Notes: generated by a model from the letters alone, not told the origin. DNA of 64,000 bases from Clostridium caldaquaticum (GCF_023806125.1 NZ_JAMSKT010000011.1:48541-112540); one strand, 5' to 3'; counted from the stretch's first letter, positions 35,254 to 46,189 are shown. A program made the numbers and translations.

Positions 35254-37251
35254 ATGTCTTTTATAGAGGAAAATTTAACTCAAGAATTTGAAAATGAGTT
35301 AAAATATTTAAAACTTTTATCAAATCAATATCCAACAATAGCTGCAGCCTGTACTGAAATAATAAATTTGCAGGCGATTTTAAATTTGCCTAAAGGTACT
35401 GAACACTTTTTGACTGATATTCATGGAGAATATGAAGCATTTAATCATGTATTAAGAAATGCTTCCGGTGTTATAAAACGTAAAATATATGATATTTTTG
35501 GAAATTCTTTAAGACAGGATGATATAAAAAGTTTAGCTACTCTTATATATTATCCAGAGCAAAAGTTAGAACTTACATTAAAAAATGAGAAAAATATTGA
35601 AGATTGGTATAAAATTACTTTATATAGATTGATTGAAATTTGCAGATATGTTTCTTCAAAATATACCCGCTCTAAAGTGAGAAAAGCTCTTCCAAAAGAT
35701 TTTTCATATATTATTGAAGAACTTCTTCATGAACAGCCTGACAGACTTGATAAGGAAGAGTATTATAATGAGATTATAAAAACAATTATTAGAATTGGCA
35801 GGGCTAATGAATTTATAATAGCTATATCCAAATTAATTCAAAGATTGGTTATTGATAGACTCCATATTTTAGGAGACATATTTGACAGAGGACCTGGAGC
35901 AGATATTGTAATGGATACTCTTATAAATTATCATTCTGTAGATATTCAATGGGGAAACCACGATATACTTTGGATGGGAGCTGCGGCAGGAAATGAGGCA
36001 TGCATTGCAACAGTTCTTAGAATATGTGCCAGATATGCAAATCTAGATACTATTGAAGATGGTTATGGAATTAACCTTCTACCTTTAGCTACTTTTGCTA
36101 TAGATTTTTACAAGCATGATGAATGTTTATGCTTTAAACCTAAGATAGAAAACAGTAAGGATTATAGTGAAAAGGATATAAAGCTTATAGCTCAGATGCA
36201 CAAGGCTATAGCTATAATACAATTTAAATTAGAAGGAGAAATAATTAAAAGACGCCCTTATTTTCAAATGGAGGATAGACTTTTATTAAATAAAATAGAT
36301 TATAAGAAAGGTATTATTAAATTAGATGGAAAAACATATAATCTAAAAGACAATAATTTTCCAACAATAAATCCTGAAAATCCTTATGAACTTATTCCTG
36401 AAGAAATTGACCTGATTGAAAAGCTTAAATCTTCTTTTTTAAACAGTGAAAAGCTTCAAAAGCATGTAAGTTTTTTGTTTGCAAAAGGAAGTATGTATTT
36501 AAAATATAATTCCAATTTATTATATCATGGATGTATACCTTTAAACGAAGATGGAAGCTTTAAAAAAGTAAAAATAGGTGCTTCAGGACATGAGTACAGT
36601 GGAAAAGCCTTTTTAGATAGGTTAGAAATATTAGTTAGAGAGGGGTATTTTTATAAAAATAATCCTGAAGCAAAGTTATACGGTATGGATATAATCTGGT
36701 ATTTATGGACTGGTCCAGATTCTCCACTCTTTGGAAAAAATAAGATGACAACTTTTGAGAGATATTTTATAGAGGATGAAGAAACTCATTTAGAGAAAAA
36801 AAATCCTTATTTTAAGCTTAAAGATAATGAAGAAGTATGCAATGCTATTTTTGAAGAATTTGGACTAAACCCAAATATATCACATATTATTAACGGTCAC
36901 GTACCTGTCAAAAGCAAAAAAGGAGAGAGTCCTATAAAAGCAAACGGAAAACTTTTGGTTATAGATGGAGGTTTTTCAAAAGCTTATCAAGGTCAGACAG
37001 GTATAGCAGGCTATACTCTTATATATAACTCTTACGGACTTTTGTTAGTATCTCATGAACCTTTTGAATCAACGCATAAAGCTATTGAGGAAGAAAAAGA
37101 TATTCTTTCAACTACAGTAGTTTTAGAAACAGGAGTTGAAAGAAAAAGAGTTGGAGATACAGATATTGGGGAAGAGCTGAAACTTCAGATAAAGGATTTA
37201 GAAATGCTATTAGATGCTTATAGAAAGGGACTTATTAAAGAACAGAGATAA
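35254..37251 (+). CDS. fbp: Fructose-1,6-bisphosphatase, class III
   Basis: 665 residues, typical for Firmicute class III FBPase (metallophosphatase fold). Metal-site motifs: [10 protein letters not shown] near 55, [13 protein letters not shown] near 210, [11 protein letters not shown] near 238 and NGHVPVK near 545. It performs the irreversible step of gluconeogenesis. ATG at 35254 is preceded by GGGAGGAG; the ATG 18 bases earlier lies before that site. Confidence 0.95.
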   Translation: MSFIEENLTQEFENELKYLKLLSNQYPTIAAACTEIINLQAILNLPKGTEHFLTDIHGEYEAFNHVLRNASGVIKRKIYDIFGNSLRQDDIKSLATLIYYPEQKLELTLKNEKNIEDWYKITLYRLIEICRYVSSKYTRSKVRKALPKDFSYIIEELLHEQPDRLDKEEYYNEIIKTIIRIGRANEFIIAISKLIQRLVIDRLHILGDIFDRGPGADIVMDTLINYHSVDIQWGNHDILWMGAAAGNEACIATVLRICARYANLDTIEDGYGINLLPLATFAIDFYKHDECLCFKPKIENSKDYSEKDIKLIAQMHKAIAIIQFKLEGEIIKRRPYFQMEDRLLLNKIDYKKGIIKLDGKTYNLKDNNFPTINPENPYELIPEEIDLIEKLKSSFLNSEKLQKHVSFLFAKGSMYLKYNSNLLYHGCIPLNEDGSFKKVKIGASGHEYSGKAFLDRLEILVREGYFYKNNPEAKLYGMDIIWYLWTGPDSPLFGKNKMTTFERYFIEDEETHLEKKNPYFKLKDNEEVCNAIFEEFGLNPNISHIINGHVPVKSKKGESPIKANGKLLVIDGGFSKAYQGQTGIAGYTLIYNSYGLLLVSHEPFESTHKAIEEEKDILSTTVVLETGVERKRVGDTDIGEELKLQIKDLEMLLDAYRKGLIKEQR

Positions 37252-37264
37252 ATAATTTAATTCA

Positions 37265-37302
37265 TGCCATGCAGCTTTGCCTTATAACAAAGCTGCCCGG
37301 CA
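37265..37302. terminator. Hairpin between convergent fbp and SDR genes
   Basis: 9-bp stem GCAGCTTTG (37271-37279) with CAAAGCTGC (37288-37296), with an outer TGCC/GGCA extension. No long T run, so efficiency is uncertain. Confidence 0.6.
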
Positions 37303-37307
37303 TTTAG

Positions 37308-38135
37308 TTACGAATAAATTCTACTGACTACAAATTCTACAAATCTTGAAGGCAGTATTCTTTTTAAAAACACCAAGGTCTTATAGGAAAAGCCTGCAAC
37401 TATTCTTATTGGAGGATTTTTAGAATTCATAATTTTAAGTACTGCATCAACTATTAACTTTGGAGTAGGGCCATTTTGCTCGTCCTTTTCCATTTTTTTA
37501 ATAGATTTCAAAAAGGCTAAATTATAGGCTGAGTTATAAGAAGCCGCAGTGTATTGACGCATTTGTGTAAAACCAGTTTTAGTATCTCCTGGCTCTACCA
37601 AGGATACTTTAATTCCAAAAGGCTTAGCTTCAATTCTTAAAGCTTCAGTCATAGCTTCTAGAGCATATTTGCTAGCACAGTACATAGATTGAAAAGGAAT
37701 AGAGATAAGTCCTGCTACGGAGCTTATATTTATAATAAGGCCTTGTTTTTGTTCTCGCATTTTTGGAAGAACAGCTCTGCACATTCTAAGAACTCCAAAA
37801 AAGTTTGTATCAAATTGGCTTAAAGCTTCTTCTGGAGAGGTGTCTTCAACAGAACCAGCAATACCAAAGCCTGCATTATTTATAAGTATATCAATTGTAA
37901 TTTCTTTTTGAAGAATATATTCTACTGCAGCTTTAACTGATTCATCCGAACGAACGTCAAGAGGTATCATTTTTAAAAATCCAGAACCTGATTTTGCTTT
38001 TATGATATTTTCTTCTTTTATATTACGAGAAGTACCGTAAACTCTATAGCCTTTTTCCATAAGTGTATTTGCTATTGCTTGTCCTATACCAGAAGAGGCT
38101 CCGGTTATTAGTACAACTTTCAAGTTGTTATTCAT
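37308..38135 (-). CDS. Short-chain dehydrogenase/reductase
   Basis: 275 residues, classical SDR. TGASSGIG (11-18) binds NAD(P); NNAG (86-89); catalytic Asn111, Ser138/139, Tyr152-x3-Lys156 (YCASK). A C-terminal hydrophobic extension (about 235-270) is similar to that of membrane-associated steroid/sphinganine reductases. It is divergent from an alpha-oxoamine synthase gene whose product such an SDR could reduce (inference). Start at ATG 38135 behind AGGAG; the GTG at 38144 is fused to that site. Confidence 0.88.
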   Translation of the reverse strand: MNNNLKVVLITGASSGIGQAIANTLMEKGYRVYGTSRNIKEENIIKAKSGSGFLKMIPLDVRSDESVKAAVEYILQKEITIDILINNAGFGIAGSVEDTSPEEALSQFDTNFFGVLRMCRAVLPKMREQKQGLIINISSVAGLISIPFQSMYCASKYALEAMTEALRIEAKPFGIKVSLVEPGDTKTGFTQMRQYTAASYNSAYNLAFLKSIKKMEKDEQNGPTPKLIVDAVLKIMNSKNPPIRIVAGFSYKTLVFLKRILPSRFVEFVVSRIYS

Positions 38136-38385
38136 TTTATTCACTCCTAAAGTTTAACCTTGTGTTTAATGATTTGCTTAAATCAGCAGCTTGTTATATA
38201 TGTTTATTATATAGTTTCATATTAGGCTATGCAATTGTATAATTACAAAATTGAATTAAAAAGTAAAAACTAGGCATACTTAATAAAAAATATATGTTAT
38301 AATGCTTTTATGTGGTAATATAGTATTATAATTATTTTTGGAATCATTATTTTTGTTTTTTATACGAAGGGAGAGAAATTAACCA

Positions 38386-39573
38386 ATGGTTGATATTTTC
38401 GAAAAATGTTATAATTATACTGAAGCTAAAGAAGCAATAAAAGCTGGAATATATCCCTATTTTCACGCTCTTGATTCTGGACAGGATACTGAAGTTATAA
38501 TGGGCGGAAAAAGAGTAATAATGCTTGGTTCAAATAATTATTTAGGACTTACCTCAGATCCAAGATTAAAAGAAGCTGTAATAAAGGCTGTAGAAAAATA
38601 TGGCTCAGGATGTTCAGGTTCCAGGTTTCTTAATGGTACTTTAGATTTACATATAAAGCTGGAAAAAAGACTTGCAGCTTTTGTAAAAAAAGAAGCTGCA
38701 TTAGTTTTTAGTACAGGATTTCAAACAAATTTAGGTATTCTTTCTGCTGTAGCAGGAAGAAATGACTATATAATTGGAGACAGGCAAAATCATGCCAGTA
38801 TAGTAGATGCCTGCAAATTAAGTTTTGCTAAGTTATTAAAATTTAAGCATAATGATATGGAGGATTTAGAAAGAATTTTACAATCTATTCCAGAGGATAA
38901 GGGAAAATTAATAGTAGTTGATGGTGTATTCAGTATGGAAGGTGATATTGCAAATCTTCCAGAAATAGTTAGGCTGGCAAAGAAGTATGGAGCAAGAGTT
39001 ATGGTTGACGATGCTCATGGCCTTGGTGTAATGGGTGAGCATGGAAGAGGTACTGCAGAGTACTTTGGACTAGAAGATGAAGTAGATATAATTATGGGAA
39101 CCTTTAGTAAATCTTTAGCAAGCTTAGGTGGATTTGTAGCTGCAAAGGAAGAAGTTATTCATTATATAAAGCATCATTCAAGGCCATTTATATTTAGCGC
39201 ATCTATACCTCCTGCTAATGCAGCAGCAGCTATGGAAGCTTTAAATATATTAGAAGCTGAACCTGAGAGAATTAAAAAGCTGTGGGATAATGCTAAATTT
39301 ATGAGAGAAGGCTTCGAAGCTATGGGACTTTCTGTTGGACCAACACAGACTCCTATAATTCCAATTATTATAGGTGATGATTATGCTGCTTTTAAAGTAA
39401 CTATGAGACTTTTAGAAGAAGGTGTTTACGTAAATCCTGCTGTTTCACCAGCTGTAGAAAAGGGTTGTGCTCTGCTTAGAACAAGTTATACTCCAACACA
39501 TACAAGAGAACAGCTTGAGTTTGCACTTAAAGTTTTTGAAAAGGTGTTGAAAAATAATGAGCAAACTGCATAA
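38386..39573 (+). CDS. PLP-dependent alpha-oxoamine synthase, serine-palmitoyltransferase-like
   Basis: 395 residues. Family condenses an amino acid with an acyl-CoA or acyl-ACP (BioF, Kbl, HemA, SPT). Visible: SNNYLGL near 49, stacking His136, DDAHGLG (Asp209, His211) and PLP Lys242 in [16 protein letters not shown]. That last motif and [16 protein letters not shown] look closer to bacterial serine palmitoyltransferases than to BioF or Kbl. No biotin or threonine-degradation gene is adjacent. ATG behind AAGGGAG. The exact substrate is uncertain. Confidence 0.82.
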   Translation: MVDIFEKCYNYTEAKEAIKAGIYPYFHALDSGQDTEVIMGGKRVIMLGSNNYLGLTSDPRLKEAVIKAVEKYGSGCSGSRFLNGTLDLHIKLEKRLAAFVKKEAALVFSTGFQTNLGILSAVAGRNDYIIGDRQNHASIVDACKLSFAKLLKFKHNDMEDLERILQSIPEDKGKLIVVDGVFSMEGDIANLPEIVRLAKKYGARVMVDDAHGLGVMGEHGRGTAEYFGLEDEVDIIMGTFSKSLASLGGFVAAKEEVIHYIKHHSRPFIFSASIPPANAAAAMEALNILEAEPERIKKLWDNAKFMREGFEAMGLSVGPTQTPIIPIIIGDDYAAFKVTMRLLEEGVYVNPAVSPAVEKGCALLRTSYTPTHTREQLEFALKVFEKVLKNNEQTA

Positions 39574-39578
39574 ATTTC

Positions 39579-39603
39579 AGTCCGCTGTAAGGCGGACTTT
39601 TTA
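39579..39603 (+). terminator. Rho-independent terminator
   Basis: 7-bp GC-rich stem AGTCCGC (39579-39585) with GCGGACT (39592-39598), then TTTTT. Confidence 0.88.
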
Positions 39604-39850
39604 AAGCTAATAGAATTGAAATAGTTAAGAAGGTGTCATAATAAAATATAGATTTGTCATAAAAATAATTAGAATTTTTATATTTATATAATGTAGAGTA
39701 ATACATTTAGCTGGGATTTTATATATACTTTTAGTAAAACTAAATAATAGTTTATAAAAATAGAGTATTATTTTGTTATATGGTTAAATATTAAAACTGT
39801 TTATTTATAAAAATTAGCAGCTTTTTAAGAACACAAGGAGGTATTTATAA

Positions 39851-40402
39851 TTGAGTTTCTATTCACTATTTTTAATAGCTTTAGGGTTATCTTTAGATGC
39901 TTTTGGCACAGCAATATGTATAGGGCTGAATAACGGAGTAAAAAGAAATAACAAGCTTTTGTTTGCTCTTTCTTTCGGTTTTTTTCAGTTTTTCTTTTCA
40001 TTAGTTGGAGCTTATACGGGATTTTTATTTAATACATATATAGCTTCAGTGCCTGAGGTTATTGGTGGAACTATCATAGCCATAGTAGGAATTATGATGG
40101 TTAAAGAAGGATATGAAAATAATAATGAGTGTCCATTAATTAAGCCAAGCATGTATTTTGTTCTTGGAATATCTGTAAGTATAGACGCAATGGTTGTAGG
40201 TTTTACTGCACTACATAATATTGCAAATATATTGGTTTTACTAGAGAATACCATTTTTATAGGTATTGTAACACTTATAATGTCAATTGCAGCTTTTTTA
40301 GTATCAAGATATTTAAAGAGAATAAATATGATAGGAAAATATGCGGATTATCTTGGGGGAATTATACTAATTATTTTTGGTATAAAGATGATATTTTTTT
40401 AA
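39851..40402 (+). CDS. mntP: MntP-type manganese efflux pump
   Basis: 183 residues, six helices. The family's paired Asp motifs are present: [11 protein letters not shown] near 12-22 and [12 protein letters not shown] near 103-114. Exports Mn2+; YtaF is a related sporulation protein, but the length and motifs fit MntP better. TTG start eight bases after AAGGAGGT. Unlike many mntP genes it shows no yybP-ykoY leader; the window's riboswitch sits on the P-type ATPase instead. Confidence 0.82.
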   Translation: MSFYSLFLIALGLSLDAFGTAICIGLNNGVKRNNKLLFALSFGFFQFFFSLVGAYTGFLFNTYIASVPEVIGGTIIAIVGIMMVKEGYENNNECPLIKPSMYFVLGISVSIDAMVVGFTALHNIANILVLLENTIFIGIVTLIMSIAAFLVSRYLKRINMIGKYADYLGGIILIIFGIKMIFF

Positions 40403-40420
40403 TTATAGATATTTAATTCT

Positions 40421-40453
40421 AAAGTCAGGCATTAGAAAAAGCCTGGCTTTTAT
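40421..40453 (+). terminator. Rho-independent terminator
   Basis: 10-bp stem AAAGTCAGGC (40421-40430) with GCCTGGCTTT (40441-40450), one G-T pair. Confidence 0.8.
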
Positions 40454-40556
40454 ATTTATATTTATAAAAATAATGGCAATATTATAGTATAGGAATATTT
40501 ATTTCATTATGATTCAAAAGAAAAATATGGAGCTTCTTCTGTAAGGTGGTAAATAT

Positions 40557-41849
40557 ATGATTCGAGAAATAATTATATTAATTATTTTAATAGGTATAAA
40601 TGCCTTTTTTGCTGCTGCTGAAATAAGTGTAGTTTCCTTAAGGGAAATATCACTTGAAAAAAAGGCAAGTGAAGGGGATAAAAAGGCTGAACAGCTATTA
40701 GAAATAATAAAAGAGCCTAGTAAGTTTTTATCTACTATTCAAGTAGGTGTAACTTTAGCAAGTTTTTTTACTTCTGCTTCTGCAGCAGTGGGGTTATCTA
40801 AGGTTTTAGAAAAGGTTATCATATCTTCTAACATAAGTTTTTTTGTAATGTTTGCTCCAACAATATCCTTCGTAACAATAACAATTTTAGTATCTTTTCT
40901 TTCTCTTTTATTTGGCGAGCTTATACCTAAAAGGCTTGCTCTAAGAAAATCAGAGCTTATTGCTTCAAAATCAGTAGGAGTTATAAGAATAATTGATATT
41001 ATAGCTAAACCTTTAGTTCTTTCTTTAACAAAGGCTACAAATTTTTTTGTAAATCTTATAACTGGTACAGAAAATGAACATGAAGATCAAATAACTGAAG
41101 AAGAAATTAGAATGATGATAAATGTTGGAGAAGAAAAAGGCATCTTCAGAAAAGCTGAAACAGAAATGATAAACAGTATATTTCAGTTTGATGATACTAC
41201 TGTCAGCGATGTCATGACACCTAGACCAGATATGGTAACTCTTAATATAGAAAGCAGTTTTAAAGAAACTCTTAAGGTTATAACAGATGAAAAGTATTCA
41301 CGAATACCAGTTTATGAAGATAATATAGACAATATAGTCGGTATACTATATACCAAGGATATTATAGATTATATGGCCTTTAACTGTGAAAATGATGAAT
41401 TCAACCTGAAAAATTTTATTAAGGAACCTTACTTTGTCACTGAATATATGAAGATAGATATGCTGCTTAAAGAAATGCAAAAAAGAAGCATACATATTAG
41501 TATTGTTATTGACGAGTATGGAACTACAGCTGGGCTCATAACTATTGAAGATATGCTTGAAGAAATAGTCGGGAATATTTATGATGAATACGATGAGATG
41601 GAAGAAGAAATAGCTGTAAAGGGTGAAGATGAGTTTGAAATAGATGGCGGAATAAATATGTGGGAGCTTAATGAACTTTTAGACTCAAACTATTCGGAAA
41701 ATTATGATACAGTAAGTGGTCTGGTTTTGGATTATTTTGGAAGGTTTCCTAAAAAAGGAGAAAGTATAGTTATTGAAAATTATAAATTTACTATATTAGA
41801 AATTGAAAATAAAAGAATAAAAAAGATACTTGTTAAAAAACAGGGATAG
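40557..41849 (+). CDS. CNNM/CorC-type (hemolysin-like) membrane protein
   Basis: 430 residues. Domains in order: DUF21/CNNM transmembrane domain (1-~185, with NAFFAAAEISVVSL and FGELIPKRLAL), paired CBS domains (~205-330, VSDVMTPRPDM and SRIPVYEDNIDNIVGILYTKDI; IVIDEYGTTAGLITIEDMLEEIVG), and a C-terminal CorC_HlyC domain. Relatives export or sense Mg2+ and other divalent ions. ATG behind AAGGTGG. A hairpin separates it from the convergent chemoreceptor gene. Confidence 0.9.
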   Translation: MIREIIILIILIGINAFFAAAEISVVSLREISLEKKASEGDKKAEQLLEIIKEPSKFLSTIQVGVTLASFFTSASAAVGLSKVLEKVIISSNISFFVMFAPTISFVTITILVSFLSLLFGELIPKRLALRKSELIASKSVGVIRIIDIIAKPLVLSLTKATNFFVNLITGTENEHEDQITEEEIRMMINVGEEKGIFRKAETEMINSIFQFDDTTVSDVMTPRPDMVTLNIESSFKETLKVITDEKYSRIPVYEDNIDNIVGILYTKDIIDYMAFNCENDEFNLKNFIKEPYFVTEYMKIDMLLKEMQKRSIHISIVIDEYGTTAGLITIEDMLEEIVGNIYDEYDEMEEEIAVKGEDEFEIDGGINMWELNELLDSNYSENYDTVSGLVLDYFGRFPKKGESIVIENYKFTILEIENKRIKKILVKKQG

Positions 41850-41868
41850 AGAAACTACCCCTGTTTAA
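41837..41868. terminator. Terminator hairpin between convergent genes
   Basis: 8-bp stem AAACAGGG (41838-41845) with CCCTGTTT (41859-41866); the T run is strongest on the minus strand. Confidence 0.7.
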
Positions 41869-41869
41869 A

Positions 41870-43954
41870 TTAATATTTAAATTTGCTGATTAACTCTTTA
41901 AGATGATTAGCTTTTTCATTTAAACTTTGTGCTAAATTATGCATGTCTTCATTTGATAAAGATTGACTTTGTAATGAAGCAGTTACTTCCTCTGTGGCTG
42001 CAGAATTTTTTTGTGATATTTCTGCTATATTATTAATATACTTGCTAAGTACATCTTTGCCGTTGCCTATAAGTTTAATAGTTTCCATTACGTTTTCCAT
42101 GTAAGCTATAATACTATTCATAGCTTCCTTTATGGAAGAGAAGGAAGTAATAGTTGTATTTACTTGCTCTAGCTCCTTTTCAAAGGCTTGTTTTGCAGAA
42201 GCTGATATATCAAGCGAAGTTTTTATAGAGTTATTTACGTTCTCTATTATATTTTTTATTTCCTGAGAAGCTTTTTGTGATTCTTCGGCAAGCTTTCTTA
42301 TTTCGTTTGCTACTACTGAAAAACCTTTTCCAGCTTCTCCTGCACGTGCTGCTTCAATAGAAGCATTAAGAGAAAGAAGATTTGTCTGAGCAGTTATTTC
42401 ATTTATTTTATTTAAAATGTTCAATATATCACTAGTATGATTATTTAAATCAGAAACTGTATTTGAAACCTTCATCATAGCTACAGAGTTATCATGTGAA
42501 GTTTCCTTTAATTTGTTTATCACCTTATCACTATTGTTTAACACTTCATTTGTGTCTCTAGTTGCTTTATTAACATTATTTAATATGTTTATGGCATTTT
42601 CAAGCTCCATATTAAAACTGTTTGAAATTTCTACGCATACAACAGCTGTTTCAGTTTGTTCGCTTGAGCCCACAGCAATTTCTTCTGCTGCTCCGCTTAT
42701 ATCTATAGTAGATAGATTCAGGCCTTGGCTTATATTAAGCAGATTAGCTGCAGAAGCTCTTGTTTCTTCCGTCATATCTGCAGTAGCGGAAAGAGCCTCC
42801 TTTAGATTATTTATCATATTATTAAAGTTAGAACTAAGCTCATTAAGTTCATAAAGTTTATATTTTTTAGATTGCAAATTTAAATTGCCTCTGGATAGTT
42901 CTTTTGTTATTGAGATTATATCATTAATAGGCTTTGCAATTTGTAAAGATGTAAAAAAAGAAATAACAATACAAATTATTAAACAGAATATACCAGTTAA
43001 GCATATAAATATTCCAATATAATTGGCAGTTGAAGACAGCTCTGCTTTTGGTACAAGAGCTATGTATTTCCAGCCTGTACTTTCACCTGTAGTATATACC
43101 CCAAACATTTGAGTGTTATCTAATTTATGTTCCAGGGTTCCATAATCATTTTCTTTGAATTTATTAAAAAAGTTTTCATCTATTTTTTTGCCGAGAAGGT
43201 TTTTATCTTTATGAGATATTATGTATCCTTCACTATTTACTACAATAATATATCCATTTTTTCCAATTTGTGAGTCTTTAAGAATATTTCCAATACGAGC
43301 AGGGTCAATATTAATTTTTAAAACACCAAGAGAATCAGTACCGTCTTTTAATACTCTTACGTTGCTGATTACCATTTCATTTTTATTATTTAAAAAGTCA
43401 GTATGTGGGTAAATCCATGCATTTCTACCAGCGTTTTTAACAGCAGTTTCATACCAGAATTCCTTTTTTGCTTTTAACGTATTTTCTTCAGACATATATG
43501 CATCGGAGGAGGTAGCAGAGGAATAGCCATTGTCGCTGAATAAATAAATGCTTTTTATAACACTAGAACTGCTGCTTATTGTAATATTTCTTAAAATTTC
43601 ATCTACCTGCTGTCTTGATTTATAAAAACTATAGAAATCACCATTATAACCCTGTTTTAAAATATCTGATAATGTTTTATTAGCAAAAATTTGCATGGAC
43701 ACACTTTCTACAGTCTCGTTTATAAGATTAACATAGTTTTTATTTTGATTTAATATTTGAGTAGTTGAAGCTTTAAAATCTTCAGTTACTTTGTTTTTAG
43801 TGATAAAAAAAGTTATAGTTCCGGAAACTAATAAAGAAAAAATAATTATTAGAGAAGAGGTTGAGATAAGTCTGCTTAAAAGACTATTTTTCAACATTAA
43901 ATTAGTAAATACATTTTTAAGTAAAAATTTATTATTTCTTTTTTGTTTTACCAT
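41870..43954 (-). CDS. Methyl-accepting chemotaxis protein with extracellular Cache domain
   Basis: 694 residues. TM1 (about 30-52), periplasm-side dCache-type sensor (~60-300, with a [20 protein letters not shown] segment typical of such sensors), TM2 (about 305-328), HAMP, and a cytoplasmic signalling domain with the conserved hairpin tip [22 protein letters not shown] near 525-545. Ligand unknown. ATG behind AGGGGGAAAA. Its presence implies the host is chemotactic, though no flagellar gene lies here. Confidence 0.93.
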   Translation of the reverse strand: MVKQKRNNKFLLKNVFTNLMLKNSLLSRLISTSSLIIIFSLLVSGTITFFITKNKVTEDFKASTTQILNQNKNYVNLINETVESVSMQIFANKTLSDILKQGYNGDFYSFYKSRQQVDEILRNITISSSSSVIKSIYLFSDNGYSSATSSDAYMSEENTLKAKKEFWYETAVKNAGRNAWIYPHTDFLNNKNEMVISNVRVLKDGTDSLGVLKINIDPARIGNILKDSQIGKNGYIIVVNSEGYIISHKDKNLLGKKIDENFFNKFKENDYGTLEHKLDNTQMFGVYTTGESTGWKYIALVPKAELSSTANYIGIFICLTGIFCLIICIVISFFTSLQIAKPINDIISITKELSRGNLNLQSKKYKLYELNELSSNFNNMINNLKEALSATADMTEETRASAANLLNISQGLNLSTIDISGAAEEIAVGSSEQTETAVVCVEISNSFNMELENAINILNNVNKATRDTNEVLNNSDKVINKLKETSHDNSVAMMKVSNTVSDLNNHTSDILNILNKINEITAQTNLLSLNASIEAARAGEAGKGFSVVANEIRKLAEESQKASQEIKNIIENVNNSIKTSLDISASAKQAFEKELEQVNTTITSFSSIKEAMNSIIAYMENVMETIKLIGNGKDVLSKYINNIAEISQKNSAATEEVTASLQSQSLSNEDMHNLAQSLNEKANHLKELISKFKY

Positions 43955-44062
43955 AAGTTTTCCCCCTAAAAGACTTTAAATAACAGTTTTAAATACTAAA
44001 CGCTTACATAAATTATACTATATATATATAGATTAATCTACTATGAAAAAATATAAAATAAC

Positions 44063-44099
44063 TTAAGATTTTTTTATTACTATGATATAATGTTAACAT
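44063..44099 (+). promoter_or_regulatory. Promoter of the Fur-family gene, with overlapping palindrome
   Basis: Extended -10 TGA-TATAAT (TATAAT at 44086-44091) with a TTAAGA -35 at 17 bases. The palindrome ATGTTAACAT (44090-44099) overlaps its end and could serve autoregulation. Confidence 0.45.
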
Positions 44100-44120
44100 A
44101 ATATTAAGTGTGGTGATTAG

Positions 44121-44549
44121 ATGGACTTGGAAATCTATTTGAAAAATAACAATATTAAGGTTACAAAGGGAAGACTAAATATACTTCAAATACTATTTAA
44201 CAGCGAGGATGCCTTAACTGTAGATTTTATATATGAACAGTGCAGAAAGAAAGGATTATTAATAGATTTATCTACAGTTTACAGAACTATGGATATATTA
44301 GAAAATAAGAAAATTGTTGATAAATTTAACTTAGGTGAAGGAAAATACAATTATAAAATAAGAAAAGAGAATCATAAACATAGGCTGGAATGCAGCTTTT
44401 GTCATAAGGAAGTAGAAATTGACTGTCCTATGCTTCAGATTGAGGAAATAATAAAGAATAAAACGGGCTTTACCCTTATGGAACATGATTTAAAAATAAA
44501 AGGCATATGTGATGAATGTAAAACATCTAAGCAAAATAAAAATGAATAG
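44121..44549 (+). CDS. Fur-family metalloregulator, probably Zur
   Basis: 142 residues. Winged helix (VTKGRLNILQILF, LSTVYRTMDIL) and metal-binding dimerisation domain with the HKHRLECSFCHKEVEID regulatory site and two CxxC pairs (CSFC near 93 and CDEC near 134) for structural zinc. Convergence with a znuBC-like pair that carries a 7-1-7 palindrome argues for zinc control (inference); Fur or PerR is possible. ATG; a modest GTGGTGA site precedes it. Confidence 0.88.
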   Translation: MDLEIYLKNNNIKVTKGRLNILQILFNSEDALTVDFIYEQCRKKGLLIDLSTVYRTMDILENKKIVDKFNLGEGKYNYKIRKENHKHRLECSFCHKEVEIDCPMLQIEEIIKNKTGFTLMEHDLKIKGICDECKTSKQNKNE

Positions 44550-44576
44550 GTATTATGACCTATTCATTTTTATTTT
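44536..44576. terminator. Bidirectional terminator
   Basis: 14-bp stem AAAAATGAATAGGT (44538-44551) with ACCTATTCATTTTT (44558-44571), between the regulator and the convergent transporter operon. Confidence 0.88.
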
Positions 44577-45370
44577 GCTATAAATTTAATCTTTTTTAAA
44601 ATAAGCACTAATATTAATACAATTACGGAAACTAAGGCTATAGTTCCACCAGAGGCACTGTTAATATAATAAGAAGCAATAAGTCCAATTATAATATCTA
44701 TAAAGCCAAACAGGATTGAATATATAAGTGTCTGCTTAAAACCTTTATTTAACTGTAGTGCAGTTGCTACAGGAATAACAATCATTGAAGAAATTACAAG
44801 TATTCCTATTATTCTTATGGAAACAGAGATAGTTGCTCCCACAAGAAGAGTAAACAAGTAGTTTATAAACTTCACATTTACTCCAGAGGTGTAGGCACCC
44901 TGTTCATCAAAGGTTATATAAAGAAGTTTATTGTACAGAAAAATTAAAAGTAAAATTGATATTAAACTTAGTATAAAAATAATATATAAATCTTTAGTTG
45001 AAACAGTTAGTATACTTCCAAATAAAAAGGTATTTATATTTGCAGCAGATTTTCCTGTGCTTATAAGTATTATTGCAATACCTAAGCCTAAAGTAAGTAT
45101 TATGGACATAACTAACTCGGCGTATTGTTTGTAATATGACCTTAAAAATTCTATAAGTATTCCGCATAGAGAAGTGAATATAAAGGCAGTAAGCAGCGGA
45201 TTTAAACCAAATACTAGTCCAATTGCGATGCCTGCAAGTGAGGAATGGGATAAAGTATCACCCATCATAGAATATCTTCTAAGTACTAGAAAAATCCCAA
45301 CTATTGGGCAAAGAATAGATATTAAAAAACCTGCTATTAGTGCATTTTGCATAAAACTATATTGTAGCAT
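44570..45370 (-). CDS. znuB: Zn/Mn-type ABC transporter permease
   Basis: 266 residues, eight or nine helices. Family ABC-3 motifs: LVLRRYSMMGDTLSHSSLAGIAIG near 28-50 and the VISSMIVIPVATALQL region near 195. Imports zinc or manganese. It lies 24 bases downstream of the ATPase gene in the same operon. ATG behind GGAGGA. The binding protein (ZnuA) is not in the window. Confidence 0.88.
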   Translation of the reverse strand: MLQYSFMQNALIAGFLISILCPIVGIFLVLRRYSMMGDTLSHSSLAGIAIGLVFGLNPLLTAFIFTSLCGILIEFLRSYYKQYAELVMSIILTLGLGIAIILISTGKSAANINTFLFGSILTVSTKDLYIIFILSLISILLLIFLYNKLLYITFDEQGAYTSGVNVKFINYLFTLLVGATISVSIRIIGILVISSMIVIPVATALQLNKGFKQTLIYSILFGFIDIIIGLIASYYINSASGGTIALVSVIVLILVLILKKIKFIAK

Positions 45371-45394
45371 AGTGTCCTCCGTTATAAAGTATAA

Positions 45395-46042
45395 TCATTG
45401 GGTTAATCTGTAATATTCTGATATGGTATATAATGTACCTTTTCCTCTTTCAATCTTAAAAATATGAGAGGAATTATTTAAAGCAGCTTTTAGATTATGC
45501 TCCACAGAAATAACTGTTACACCTGATTTCTTGTTTAGATTGCTTATGATTTTATATATATCTTCCTGGCTAGGTATATCAATTCCGGTAGAAGGTTCAT
45601 CAAGTATGAGAAGCTCAGGCTCTCCCATAAGGGCTCTAGCAATAAAAACTTTTTGCAGCTGTCCACCAGAAAGATTTCCAATAAGTGAGTTTTTATATTG
45701 AAGCATATTTACGATTTCTAAGCTTTTATTTATTAGACCTTTATTTTTTAGTTTTAAAACTTTAAAATGACAGAGAAGCATTTCATTTACACTAATAGGA
45801 AACTGTGGATTAAAATTCTCTACTCTTTGAGGTACATAACCTAATTTGCTTGTACTTAAAGAAATAGTTCCTCCATTTGGCTTAAGAAAACCTAAAATAA
45901 GCTTTAAGAGTGTACTTTTCGCACTGCCGTTCTCTCCAAGTATAGAGACATAGGAACCACTTTCTATTTGTAAGTTTAGATTATCAATTAAATAGGGAAG
46001 GGCATTGTTATATGAAAAGTTTAAATTTTTTATTGTTAACAT
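45395..46042 (-). CDS. znuC: Zn/Mn-type ABC transporter ATP-binding protein
   Basis: 215 residues. Walker A GENGSAKST (near 36-44, with Ala where most ABC proteins have Gly before Lys), Q-loop VPQR near 70, signature LSGGQ near 124, Walker B LLILDEPSTGID near 144, and switch His in SVEHN near 180. Drives the permease encoded next. First gene of a two-gene unit; a Zur/Fur-type palindrome lies 77 bases upstream of its start. Confidence 0.9.
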   Translation of the reverse strand: MLTIKNLNFSYNNALPYLIDNLNLQIESGSYVSILGENGSAKSTLLKLILGFLKPNGGTISLSTSKLGYVPQRVENFNPQFPISVNEMLLCHFKVLKLKNKGLINKSLEIVNMLQYKNSLIGNLSGGQLQKVFIARALMGEPELLILDEPSTGIDIPSQEDIYKIISNLNKKSGVTVISVEHNLKAALNNSSHIFKIERGKGTLYTISEYYRLTQ

Positions 46043-46118
46043 AAATATTATATCTCCATTCTAATTGCTTATACAGTAATTATTAACAAAAATAAACCTA
46101 AATATAATTATATACAAA

Positions 46119-46133
46119 TGCAAATTATTTGCA
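46119..46133. promoter_or_regulatory. Fur-superfamily 7-1-7 palindrome (candidate Zur box)
   Basis: TGCAAATTATTTGCA is a perfect 7-1-7 inverted repeat, the geometry bound by Fur, Zur and PerR. It lies upstream of the znuCB-like operon, whose convergent neighbour is a Fur-family gene. Confidence 0.65.
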
Positions 46134-46189
46134 ATAGATTATATAAAAGCAGGCATGAGAATGAAGACTTTTAGTCTGTTTATAATAAA

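Noticed and set aside
39604..39850. Mn riboswitch upstream of mntP
   Set aside because: No GGGGAGTAG or AGCAAGACC-like element in the leader.
45395..46042. Walker A Gly-to-Ala change in the zinc-type ATPase as an inactivating mutation
   Set aside because: Other motifs are intact and, as I recall, an Ala at this position occurs in related zinc/manganese ATPases; probably family variation.
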